Origin: Schleiferiaceae bacterium
GTDB taxonomy: Bacteria > Bacteroidota > Bacteroidia > Flavobacteriales > Schleiferiaceae
NCBI GenBank assembly: GCA_030829675.1
Contig: JAURAE010000061.1
Coordinates: 1 to 7,807 of the forward strand
Reading direction: 5' to 3'
Length of the DNA: 7,807 nt
Position 1 is the stretch's first letter. Every line of letters begins with the position of its first letter. The position numbers and the translations under genes were made by a program. Under the pieces are notes generated by a model. That model was given only the letters and a program-made list of their open reading frames with translations. It ran no database searches and had not been told where the DNA came from. This document shows positions 1 through 6,845 of this stretch, piece after piece.

Positions 1-1710
1 CAGCCCAAGGGCGTGCCCTGTGATTCCCTATTAGCTGTTTCTGCCCTAGAAGAAGCCATTGAGTGCTTAGAAGATAGGCATGAGGAAAACCCTACGGGTC
101 CGGCCTATGAGAAGTTGCTTCAAGCCTATTTGTTGAATGAAGATTCGGTGTCCGCAACGAAATTGGCCAAACGTCAAGCAAAGGCGCATGGGCAAATGCG
201 TCCGCAATATTATGTCGATTATTGGCACCTATCGAAAAGTTTGGACCGACGCGGTCCAGATTATTTGGTCATAGAAAACTTAACGCGCAGCAATCCATTT
301 TCCGTGCGTGCGACCGTACAGCAATTAGAGCGCTATGGCTACGTACAGGAAGGCATTGATTTGTACCTACTTGCCGAAGCGGAGAAACCGCAAATTAATG
401 TAGCCTACGAGCGGGCGTTGCTGCATGCACAATTGGGCCAATATGAATTGCAATACCTGGCCTACCTGCAAGCCTTGCAACAAAACCGCGGGTACCTCGC
501 TACCATTGAAGCCAAGATTGCACAGAACCTCAGCTTCGACGAGAGTGGAATCCATAGCCGGACCGTTAAAAAGGTCCTGCTCGATGCCTTGAAGCGTGGG
601 GCCAATCCCCTATTTGAACAGCTCTACCTTTTCGTCCTACGGCAAGAAGGAAACTTTGCTCAGGCCATTTCCTATATAAAAGCTTCCTCCAAGCAGGGAC
701 CGCTGGCAGTGGAGCCTTTGATTGAGATCGCACAGGAATGTGTGGAACTTGGGGAGCACACATTGGCTCAGGATGCTCTAGAATTCCTGCTTTCCAATGC
801 CCAAGAGCTTCGGTATGTAGGAAGGCTAGAATATGTGCTCGTCCAACTCGCTCAAAGCTATGTGGCCAGCAACCTCAATGATGAGTTTCAGCAATTGAGC
901 GTCCAATACCCTATGGGCAACCAACGCGGGGTTTTTCAGTGGGAACTCTACCGGGAATCGCAGCAGTTCAAAGGCTTGCCAAAATCTCCGGAAGCCCTTA
1001 GTGCATATAGTGAAAACCTAGCACTGCTGAGAGATATGTACCCTGCCGGCAAGCAACGCGGATTGGTCTACCTCACCGAAGCCGATGCTAAACGCAGCTA
1101 TGGTCAGTTTGACGAGGCACTCATGGATTACGCACGGGCAGAACAGCTTTTGGGAGATTCTGAGGAAGGCGACCAAGCTCGATTGGAAAAGGCCTTATGT
1201 GCGTTGTACCGAGGAGATATCACTTGGGCCAAAACACAACTCGAAGTCCTCTTGAAAAGCACCAGCAAAACCATCGCCAATGATGCCATGGAATATGCGC
1301 TACTGATCAGCGCCAACACTGTGGAGGACACCCTAATGGAAGGACTTCAACTCATGAAAGAAGCCCTCCTGCTCGAGGCGCAGTGGGAATACAGCCAGGC
1401 CCTTGAACAGTACGAAAGTCTCTTAAACATCCTCATTGCCCATGAGCTCTATGACGACCTGTTGCTAAGGTTGGGTAGGCTGCATGCACAGTTGGGCCAA
1501 TATGCACAGGCTAGAGAATACTTCATCCAACTCGAAGCTGTATCCAAAGGCGGCATGTGGTTGGAAGAGGGTATTTACTTCGCTGCGAAAATGTCCGCAC
1601 TGCTGAAATCTGATTCTGCGGCCCAGGAGTTAGAAGACTATTTGGTGGAATATCCCAATGGTCTTTACACTGAAGAAGCAAGACAGTTCTACCGTACCTT
1701 TACATCATGA
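1..1710 (+). CDS. TPR-repeat protein, Bacteroidota type (5' end outside window)
   Basis: The reading frame is open from base 1 to the TGA at 1708-1710 (569 residues seen). A GTG at 13 is the first possible start, but no signal peptide follows it and the first residues already read as repeat helices, so the gene most likely begins upstream and lacks perhaps 10-40 residues, including a signal peptide. The protein is almost wholly helical and rich in Leu, Ala, Gln and Tyr, with TPR-like units such as LGQYAQAREYF near the C-terminus and YGQFDEALMDYARAEQLL in the middle. The last 200 residues, including ITWAKTQLEVLLKSTSK and the ending YPNGLYTEEARQFYR, match my memory of a conserved flavobacterial periplasmic TPR protein of about 590 residues. 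TPR arrays hold partner proteins; no enzyme motif is visible and the partner is unknown. It overlaps the next gene by 4 bases (ATGA), indicating an operon. Confidence 0.85.
   Translation, partial: QPKGVPCDSLLAVSALEEAIECLEDRHEENPTGPAYEKLLQAYLLNEDSVSATKLAKRQAKAHGQMRPQYYVDYWHLSKSLDRRGPDYLVIENLTRSNPFSVRATVQQLERYGYVQEGIDLYLLAEAEKPQINVAYERALLHAQLGQYELQYLAYLQALQQNRGYLATIEAKIAQNLSFDESGIHSRTVKKVLLDALKRGANPLFEQLYLFVLRQEGNFAQAISYIKASSKQGPLAVEPLIEIAQECVELGEHTLAQDALEFLLSNAQELRYVGRLEYVLVQLAQSYVASNLNDEFQQLSVQYPMGNQRGVFQWELYRESQQFKGLPKSPEALSAYSENLALLRDMYPAGKQRGLVYLTEADAKRSYGQFDEALMDYARAEQLLGDSEEGDQARLEKALCALYRGDITWAKTQLEVLLKSTSKTIANDAMEYALLISANTVEDTLMEGLQLMKEALLLEAQWEYSQALEQYESLLNILIAHELYDDLLLRLGRLHAQLGQYAQAREYFIQLEAVSKGGMWLEEGIYFAAKMSALLKSDSAAQELEDYLVEYPNGLYTEEARQFYRTFTS
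420..445 (+). repeat. In-gene near-identical 26-bp repeat, copy 1
   Basis: This stretch in the TPR gene codes, in frame from 421, for LHAQLGQY and then the next codon's first base. It matches copy 2 at 1479-1504 at 25 of 26 bases; the only difference is the third base of the Gln codon (CAA here, CAG there). Both lie at the same phase of a TPR helix pair. Confidence 0.85.
1479..1504 (+). repeat. In-gene near-identical 26-bp repeat, copy 2
   Basis: Second copy of the repeat at 420-445, 1,059 bases downstream and again in frame for LHAQLGQY. The surrounding repeats of the TPR protein are much more diverged at the DNA level, so the match at synonymous positions is notable. Confidence 0.85.
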
Positions 1711-2024
1711 GTGAACACATTTATAACGTGACGATAGCCGTGGATAATTCCATTGAAACCCAATGGAAGGAGTGGATGCTAAAGACCCACATCCCAGAGG
1801 TGATGGAAACTGGAATGTTTAAAAGCTACTTGTTCACGGAAGTATTTCCGGAGCAAGAACAAGAACACCCGAGCTACAGCATTCAGTATCGCGCCAGCGA
1901 TTTGGAAAGCATTAAGCTATACATGCAGATGTACGCACCTGAGCTCAGAGATAAATCATTGAAAGCTTGGGGGAATCACGCACTCGCGTTCCGAACCTTG
2001 CTAGAAGTCATCGACGAAAAATAA
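1707..2024 (+). CDS. DUF4286 family protein
   Basis: This 105-residue protein has the features I know for DUF4286: an N-terminal IYNVTIAVD strand, W-x-x-W-M followed by THIPEVMETG (about residues 20-37), a central SYSIQYRA strand (about 56-63), and the C-terminal run WGNHALAFRTLLEVIDE. Its length is typical for the family. The fold is probably a small ferredoxin-like alpha/beta (dimeric alpha-beta barrel-like) domain, which is inference. The biochemical function is unknown. It has no signal peptide or membrane segment, so it should be cytoplasmic. The ATG lies inside the stop of the TPR gene and its own TAA shares one base with the start of the M16 peptidase gene, so it is embedded in a translationally coupled operon. 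From memory, flavobacteria often keep this gene close to the same TPR gene, which supports both calls. Confidence 0.88.
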   Translation: MSEHIYNVTIAVDNSIETQWKEWMLKTHIPEVMETGMFKSYLFTEVFPEQEQEHPSYSIQYRASDLESIKLYMQMYAPELRDKSLKAWGNHALAFRTLLEVIDEK

Positions 2025-3256
2025 TGCCTCATACCCATTGCTTCACCTTGCCGAACGGCCTGCGTTGTGCTTTTCAGTACAAGAAAAGTACCGTGGCACA
2101 CATGGCTGTGGCCATCAAAGCTGGCTCAAGAGACGAACTTGAACATCAGCAGGGATTGGCACATTTTATAGAGCACAACCTATTCAAAGGCACCGAAAAA
2201 CGCAAGGCATACCACGTATTGTCGCGTTTGGATGATGTGGGTGGAGAGCTCAATGCCTACACCTCTAAAGAAGAAACCATCATCCATGCCAGCTTCCTAA
2301 AAACAGACTTTCGTAGGGCGGCCGACTTATTGGCGGATGTTGTTTTTAAAAGCAATTTTCCAGTCAAAGAATTGGAAAAAGAAAAAGAAGTCATAAAAGA
2401 CGAAATCCATAGCTATCTAGACAGTCCTGGAGATCGAATTTTTGATGACTATGAGGATTTTATTTTCGCAGGAGATGCCTTAGGACGCAATATCCTTGGA
2501 ACACCCAAAAGTGTCGATGGCTTAACCCGTGAAGACATCTTTGAATTTCAAGGACGCACCTACACTGCCGAAAGGATAACACTTTCGATCGTTGGACCTT
2601 TTGGTCAACAGCGAGTGGAGCAAATGGCTCAAGAGTTTTTTGCCCAACATCAGCTCAATAATAATACTTGGGAATCACATTTCGAGGCACCCAATAAACC
2701 TCAACGTCGTGTAGAAGAGGTAGCACAGTTTCAAGATCACTATATTATTGGATGGCGTACCCCCGGCATTCATCACCCACAGCGACGAGCATTATTGTTA
2801 TTAAATAATGTTTTAGGCGGACCAGGCATGAACAATCGCCTAGGACTGAACATTCGTGAAAAACACGGTATAGCCTACAATATTGAAAGCTTCTTGAACC
2901 TCTACAGTGATATAGGACTCTTGGGTATTTACCTCGGTTGTGATCCTTCGCAAACCGAGAGAGCCGCTGTCCTAGCCGCAAAAGAAGTCAAAAAACTGCA
3001 GGAACAACGCTTGGGTACCTTACAATTGAGCAAGGCTAAAAATCAATTCATCGGACAGATGGCTTTAGCCGAAGAGAATGGACTAAATGCATGTATTGGC
3101 GCCGGTCGTGCACTATTGTATTTCGATAAAATCAATAGCTTCGAATACGTCGCTGCTCAAATGCAGGGCATTACTGCTGAAGACCTAATGGAGGCTGCTC
3201 AAGATTTTTTATCACCCGATCAAGGCTATGAGTTAATCTACAAAAAGGCAGAATAA
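2024..3256 (+). CDS. M16 family zinc metallopeptidase (insulinase/MPP-like)
   Basis: The 410-residue protein is a single-unit (M16B-size) peptidase made of two related halves. The inverted zinc motif HxxEH reads HFIEH at residues 47-51 and is followed by FKGT (54-57). The third zinc ligand is best placed at Glu127 in KEVIKDEI, about 75 residues downstream, as the family requires. The second half carries the Arg/Tyr pair in NIREKHGIAYNI (R278, Y285), which positions substrate across the clamshell. All catalytic residues are therefore present, and an active homodimer is the simplest inference. Such enzymes degrade or process short peptides in a closed chamber. No signal peptide is seen, so it is probably cytoplasmic. 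I chose the ATG at 2024 because it overlaps the upstream TAA (TAATG) and gives the normal N-terminus; a longer frame from a TTG at 1967 only adds residues overlapping DUF4286. It is coupled to the next gene by another TAATG. Confidence 0.93.
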   Translation: MPHTHCFTLPNGLRCAFQYKKSTVAHMAVAIKAGSRDELEHQQGLAHFIEHNLFKGTEKRKAYHVLSRLDDVGGELNAYTSKEETIIHASFLKTDFRRAADLLADVVFKSNFPVKELEKEKEVIKDEIHSYLDSPGDRIFDDYEDFIFAGDALGRNILGTPKSVDGLTREDIFEFQGRTYTAERITLSIVGPFGQQRVEQMAQEFFAQHQLNNNTWESHFEAPNKPQRRVEEVAQFQDHYIIGWRTPGIHHPQRRALLLLNNVLGGPGMNNRLGLNIREKHGIAYNIESFLNLYSDIGLLGIYLGCDPSQTERAAVLAAKEVKKLQEQRLGTLQLSKAKNQFIGQMALAEENGLNACIGAGRALLYFDKINSFEYVAAQMQGITAEDLMEAAQDFLSPDQGYELIYKKAE

Positions 3257-3897
3257 TGGAGTTCTTAAGCGACGATCTTCACAAGTATATCGCAGGGCAC
3301 ACTACCCAAGCTCCCGCCTATCTGGATGAACTCGAGCGTGAAACTTGGCTCAAGGTATTGATGCCGCGAATGTTGAGCGGTCACGTGCAAGGACAGATAT
3401 TGAAGATGTTCTCGAGCATGTTGCAACCAACATACATCTTAGAGGTAGGCACCTACACTGGATATGCTTCGCATTTCCTAGTTGAAGGATTAAAGCCCGA
3501 AGGTGAGTTTCATGCGGTGGAGATCAATGAAGAATTGGAAACCATCATTAAAAAGTATTGGGCCAAACACGAAAAGGCAAATCAGATGCATCTTCACATC
3601 GGATCTGCCGCAGAGGTATTAGAATCGCTTCAGCGGCCCTGGGATTTGATCTTCTTAGACGCCGACAAAATCAATCTCATTCATTATTACGAGCAGCTGC
3701 TCCCACAACTTCAAGTAGGAGGCATCATGCTCATTGATAACATTTTATGGTCTGGTAAGGTCATAGGCGGACCTAATTCCAACGACAAAGACACCAAGGC
3801 CATCCAAGCACTCAACGATCACGTGGCCCAAGACAATCGTGTAGAGCAAGTAATTCTTAGCGTTCGAGATGGAATTATGATGGTAAGGAAACTATAA
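3256..3897 (+). CDS. SAM-dependent O-methyltransferase, family 3 (CCoAOMT/COMT-like)
   Basis: The 213-residue protein is a full-length metal-dependent O-methyltransferase of the Methyltransf_3 group. Motif I, the SAM-binding loop, is ILEVGTYTGYAS (residues 61-72). The acidic residue that holds the SAM ribose is in HAVEINEE (86-93, Glu89). The divalent-metal ligands are expected at Asp135 of LDADK and Asp161-Asn162 of LIDNILWSGKV, both intact. The N-terminal stretch with LKVLMPRMLSG precedes the Rossmann core, as in bacterial homologues. This class moves a methyl group from SAM to one hydroxyl of a catechol-like substrate; the physiological substrate cannot be read from the sequence. It is cytoplasmic. 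The ATG shares a base with the stop of the M16 gene (TAATG) and it is the last gene of the left operon. No strong hairpin terminator follows its TAA at 3895-3897; readthrough into the next gene is possible. Confidence 0.92.
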   Translation: MEFLSDDLHKYIAGHTTQAPAYLDELERETWLKVLMPRMLSGHVQGQILKMFSSMLQPTYILEVGTYTGYASHFLVEGLKPEGEFHAVEINEELETIIKKYWAKHEKANQMHLHIGSAAEVLESLQRPWDLIFLDADKINLIHYYEQLLPQLQVGGIMLIDNILWSGKVIGGPNSNDKDTKAIQALNDHVAQDNRVEQVILSVRDGIMMVRKL

Positions 3898-3953
3898 TTA
3901 TTTCGTTTCCTTTACTTATCTTGTTGGCACTTTAATTCTACTAAATAAGTTTT
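3898..3953 (+). promoter_or_regulatory. Possible promoter/leader of the T9SS-cargo gene
   Basis: This 56-bp AT-rich gap separates the methyltransferase from the secreted-protein gene. The best partial match to the Bacteroidota -7 element TAnnTTTG that leaves room for a leader is TATCTTGT at 3917-3924, which matches only 4 of the 6 fixed bases. It would start transcription near 3930 and leave a leader of about 24 bases. No clear TTG-type -33 element sits at the right distance. The bases before the ATG are A/T rich with no purine Shine-Dalgarno, as is usual in this phylum. An own promoter is expected because the codon use and location of this gene differ from the upstream operon, but the sequence support is weak. 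Confidence 0.25.
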
Positions 3954-5225
3954 ATGAAAAAAGTTCTACTCCTTGCTGCAGTGGCACTTGGATTCAGCGC
4001 TGTCGCTCAAGATGCAGTTAATGCACGCTTGATGCAAGCAGAACTTCCTGTATCCTCAGCTGCTCGCGAAAAAATCGAAGACATCATCCTGAAAAGAGGT
4101 GGTGCTGTAGACGAATTGTACGACTACACTGATTTCTTGTATCAGTACTACAGCTCAGACATGGTATTGGGTGCAATTACAACGACTCCTGATTCAACTA
4201 CAACTATCGTGTACGGCGATGGTAGTGCATCTGCATCGTACAACCACGCAGTGGGTGCTTTGTATGATTTCAACTACTACGGTTGGGGCGACGGTGAATT
4301 TGACGAAGGCGATCAAGTAACTATTGATTCACTTTTCGTAGTAGGTGGTTACGAAATCTACCAAGGCAACCGTGACGATAAAATCCGCTTCACCATTTTC
4401 AAAGGTGCAGATGGTTTCTCAGCGCCATTCTCTGGTGTTCAGTACCCAGCGGCTTACTTCGCAGCGCTACCTTCAACTGTTCAGCCAACGGCTAAGACTA
4501 TGGACTACGCAGGTAGCACATCACATGGTCTAGCAGGAGGTCCTACTTCTACTTCTACGGTTCAAGTAGAGTACACTTTGGACGAAGGCGATACTTCAGT
4601 GGCTTTAGTAGGTGTTGAGGTGCCAAACGGCGGCTTCACGATGAGCGGTGATGAATTATTGGGCATCTTTGTTCAATACATCCCAGATAGCTTGAGCGGT
4701 AACGATACTATCAACTACCAAACACTAAGTGGCGATGTCAACCCATTCTACTTCTACTACTACCGTGAAGGAAACACTTCTGCTCCACAGGGGTACTTCA
4801 TCCAAGATTTCGACAGCACGTCTACGAACTGTTCTAACTTCTTGTTCACGGATACTCGTTACGGTAACTGGTCTGGTACTTCTTCTTGGAGAAACGACCA
4901 AACTAGCATCAACATGAACTACTCTCACTTGATCTGGTTGCGTGCCTCTGGTACTTCAACTGTAGGTTCAGAAGAGTTGGCTCTAACTGAAGCTTCTATC
5001 TACCCTAACCCATCTAACGGTGTGGTAAACGTAGAATTGAACGCTAATGCGAACGCAACTGTAACGGTTGTAGATATCCTAGGTCAAGTGGTATACCGCT
5101 CAAACGAAAACTTCGTAGCTGGTAACCGTAAGACTATTGACCTAAGCACTCAAGCAAAAGGAATGTACTTGCTTTCTGTAGAAGGTGAAGGCATCAACGT
5201 TGTTGAGCGCATTTCAATCAAATAA
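3954..5225 (+). CDS. Secreted protein with T9SS type A sorting domain, function unknown
   Basis: The 423-residue protein begins with a Sec signal peptide (residues 1-18, MKKVLLLAAVALGFSAVA, cut before Gln19). It ends with a type A T9SS sorting domain (about 346-423): YPNPSNGVVNVEL, VVDILGQVVY, DLSTQAKGMYLLSVEGEG and a final VERISIK. It should be exported across the inner membrane by Sec and across the outer membrane by the type IX system, then released or anchored at the cell surface. The middle (about 90-340) is Tyr-, Gly-, Ser/Thr- and Asp-rich and beta-like, with strands such as VTIDSLFVVGGYEIY; I recognise no enzyme motif there. The segment after the signal peptide (about 35-65) looks helical. 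Codon use is markedly streamlined (AAC, TAC, TTC, GGT, CGT, ACT, TCT and GTA preferred), unlike the neighbours, suggesting high expression. It is monocistronic, with a strong terminator 27 bases after the stop. Confidence 0.88.
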   Translation: MKKVLLLAAVALGFSAVAQDAVNARLMQAELPVSSAAREKIEDIILKRGGAVDELYDYTDFLYQYYSSDMVLGAITTTPDSTTTIVYGDGSASASYNHAVGALYDFNYYGWGDGEFDEGDQVTIDSLFVVGGYEIYQGNRDDKIRFTIFKGADGFSAPFSGVQYPAAYFAALPSTVQPTAKTMDYAGSTSHGLAGGPTSTSTVQVEYTLDEGDTSVALVGVEVPNGGFTMSGDELLGIFVQYIPDSLSGNDTINYQTLSGDVNPFYFYYYREGNTSAPQGYFIQDFDSTSTNCSNFLFTDTRYGNWSGTSSWRNDQTSINMNYSHLIWLRASGTSTVGSEELALTEASIYPNPSNGVVNVELNANANATVTVVDILGQVVYRSNENFVAGNRKTIDLSTQAKGMYLLSVEGEGINVVERISIK

Positions 5226-5251
5226 GCCTCACTCGCTTAACACAAATACCC

Positions 5252-5281
5252 AAGCCGGGCTCTTCGGAGCCCGGTTTTTTT
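5252..5281 (+). terminator. Intrinsic terminator with UUCG tetraloop
   Basis: A perfect 8-bp G+C-rich stem (CCGGGCTC at 5255-5262 with GAGCCCGG at 5267-5274) closes a TTCG loop (5263-5266) with the favoured C-G closing pair. The stem can extend by a G-T wobble and two A-T pairs. Seven T residues follow (5275-5281). It ends the T9SS-cargo gene. On the minus strand the hairpin lies just after the mlaF stop, but only a short, broken T-run follows it there, so it is a weaker terminator in that direction. Confidence 0.95.
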
Positions 5282-5292
5282 GTGCCCTATTT

Positions 5293-6051
5293 TTACTTGC
5301 GGAATGCTTGGCGTACCTGCTTGAATAGCTTGCTCTTGAAGACGTAATCTTCAACATCTGCGTTGGTACTGCCTAGTACTTCAGAATTTGTTCCTTCCCA
5401 AACCTTATGACCTTCCTTCATAAAAACGACGTGATCTCCTATTTCCAAAACAGAGTTCATGTCGTGGGTATTGACGATGGTGGTCATATTGAACTCGTGG
5501 GTGAGTTCTTGAATTAATTGGTCAATAACAATAGCCGTCTCTGGATCCAAACCTGAATTTGGCTCATCACAGAAGAGGTATTTCGGATTCATGGAGATGG
5601 CGCGGCCAATGGCAACACGCTTTTGCATCCCTCCAGAAATCTCACTAGGGAACTTATCCGCTGCACCCTCTAATCGTACGCGGTCCATTACGAACTTCAC
5701 ACGTTCGTCCTTCTCCTGCTCGGTCATTGCCGCAAACATTTCGAGCGGAAAGCGAATGTTTTCCGCCACAGTCATGCTGTCGAACAAGGCACCGCCTTGG
5801 AATACCATTCCAATCTCTTGACGTAAGGTTTTACGACGTGCTTTGGTCATTTCTCCCAGCACTTCATCTCCATAATGGATAGTGCCCTGATCCGGTTCAA
5901 AGAGTCCGAGAATGGTCTTTAGAAACACCGTTTTACCCGATCCTGAACGACCTATAATTAAGTTTGTTTGACCTTGAATGAAATCAACATCAATGCCCTT
6001 GAGTACATGGTTCTCACCAAAACTCTTTACGATGCCTTTGGCTTGAATCAT
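5293..6051 (-). CDS. mlaF: MlaF-like ABC transporter ATP-binding protein
   Basis: The 252-residue cytoplasmic ATPase has every nucleotide-binding motif in order: Walker A GRSGSGKT (34-41), Q-loop Gln85 in MVFQGGALF, the signature ISGGMQKR (138-145), Walker B YLFCDEP (158-164, catalytic Glu163), D-loop SGLDP (166-170) and switch His196 in NTHDM. The SGGM signature and the QGGALFDSMTVAENI run are typical of the MlaF/Ttg2A group, which powers phospholipid movement between the inner and outer membranes together with the permease MlaE and an MCE-domain protein (MlaD). Its ATG overlaps the stop of the permease gene upstream by 4 bases (ATGA), so the two are co-translated. No mlaD-like gene follows; instead the gene converges on the T9SS-cargo gene. 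The C-terminus (ADVEDYVFKSKLFKQVR) is a short basic tail. The family call is firm; phospholipid as substrate is inferred from the family. Confidence 0.94.
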   Translation of the reverse strand: MIQAKGIVKSFGENHVLKGIDVDFIQGQTNLIIGRSGSGKTVFLKTILGLFEPDQGTIHYGDEVLGEMTKARRKTLRQEIGMVFQGGALFDSMTVAENIRFPLEMFAAMTEQEKDERVKFVMDRVRLEGAADKFPSEISGGMQKRVAIGRAISMNPKYLFCDEPNSGLDPETAIVIDQLIQELTHEFNMTTIVNTHDMNSVLEIGDHVVFMKEGHKVWEGTNSEVLGSTNADVEDYVFKSKLFKQVRQAFRK

Positions 6052-6803
6052 GAGGTAAGAATTAGATCAGTCAACAAATAATTCGCCAAGATTATTGCTA
6101 AACACGAGCGAACCACAGCATTAGTACTTGCAATACCTACTTCCACAGCACCTCCTTTTACAGAGTACCCTGAATACGCGCTGACGCTGCCAATTATAAA
6201 GGCAAAGACAGTTGCCTTAATTAATCCATAGATGGCATTTTCAAAAACTATATATTCTAACCTGTAGCCCATGATACTCTCTTCAAAAGGCACTAATCCT
6301 AGTAAATCCCCTGCCATCGCTCCTCCCCAAAGTCCTAAAAAAAGTGACATAATGATTAGAATGGGATTGAACAACACCAAAGCCACAACTTTTGGTAAAA
6401 TCAAAAAGCTAGCGCTGTTCACCCCCATGATTTCGAGCGCATCAATCTGCTCTGAAACTCTCATAGTTCCCAAACTTGAGGCAATATTAGATCCTACCTT
6501 ACCCGCCAATATCAAACTGACAACGGTAGGACTAAACTCGAGAGTAATACTTTCCCGAGTGGCCATGGCAATGTAATACGTTGGGATCAGCGGGTCATCG
6601 CTGAGCTGAAAAGCCGTTTGAATGGTTACAACTGCACCCATAAAAACACTCAAAATGACTACAATACTTATTGAATCTAGTCCTAGAATACGAATCTCAT
6701 GCACTAAAGAACGCATGAAAAGCTTCCATCGGTCCGGACTGCGGAAGACTTTCGTCATCAGCAACACATAAGCACCCATTCCTTCAAAAAAGTTCGTGAT
6801 CAT
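6048..6803 (-). CDS. mlaE: MlaE-like ABC transporter permease
   Basis: The 251-residue inner-membrane protein belongs to the MlaE permease family. The diagnostic stretch runs from about residue 99 to 130, with key pieces LAGKVGSNIASSLGTMR and EQIDALEIMGVNS. Hydrophobic segments lie at about 43-65, 91-110, 135-170, 190-212 and 228-250, and an N-terminal amphipathic helix (residues 1-35, with RSPDRWKLFMRS) precedes them, as in known MlaE proteins. The conserved C-terminal KGGAVEVGIASTNAVV is present. Length is normal, so the gene is intact. The ATG at 6803-6801 gives an N-terminus that fits the family (FFEGMGAYVLLMTKVF). MlaE forms the transmembrane dimer that binds MlaF and hands lipid to an MCE-domain partner. 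It is the first gene of the minus-strand pair and is divergent from the small lipoprotein gene, 42 bp away. Confidence 0.94.
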   Translation of the reverse strand: MITNFFEGMGAYVLLMTKVFRSPDRWKLFMRSLVHEIRILGLDSISIVVILSVFMGAVVTIQTAFQLSDDPLIPTYYIAMATRESITLEFSPTVVSLILAGKVGSNIASSLGTMRVSEQIDALEIMGVNSASFLILPKVVALVLFNPILIIMSLFLGLWGGAMAGDLLGLVPFEESIMGYRLEYIVFENAIYGLIKATVFAFIIGSVSAYSGYSVKGGAVEVGIASTNAVVRSCLAIILANYLLTDLILTS

Positions 6804-6818
6804 ATGGCTAATTTACAG

Positions 6819-6826
6819 TTTCTTTG
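6819..6826 (+). promoter_or_regulatory. Possible -7 element of the lipoprotein-sprT unit
   Basis: TTTCTTTG differs from the Bacteroidota -7 consensus TAnnTTTG at one fixed base. It lies in the 42-bp gap between the divergent mlaE and lipoprotein genes and would start transcription about 13 bases before the lipoprotein ATG. A TTCG at 6793-6796 is the only candidate -33 element and is a poor match. On the minus strand the same gap holds TAAATTAG (6815-6808), also one base off, with TTTG 16 bases upstream of it, but that would place the mlaE transcript start at or within its start codon. Transcription of both units probably begins in this gap. Confidence 0.3.
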
Positions 6827-6845
6827 AAGGACAAACTCCTATGTT

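Noticed and set aside
13..1710. GTG at 13 as the true start of the TPR gene
   Set aside because: The frame is open to base 1, no signal peptide or leader is seen, and the family is slightly longer, so the start most likely lies outside the window.
1967..2023. TTG-initiated extension of the M16 peptidase
   Set aside because: The added 19 residues overlap DUF4286 in another frame and are basic and unlike the family; the ATG at 2024 overlaps the upstream stop exactly as the other operon junctions do.
3946..3953. TAAGTTTT as the -7 element of the T9SS-cargo gene
   Set aside because: It directly abuts the ATG, so transcription would start inside the coding region.
4729..4928. Two opposing short open frames inside the T9SS-cargo gene
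   Set aside because: They follow from the Ser/Thr-rich biased codon use of the real gene; both are low-complexity and have no start context.
6271..6576. Open frame of 101 codons on the + strand
   Set aside because: It lies wholly inside mlaE on the other strand, whose family match is clear; it has no recognisable features.
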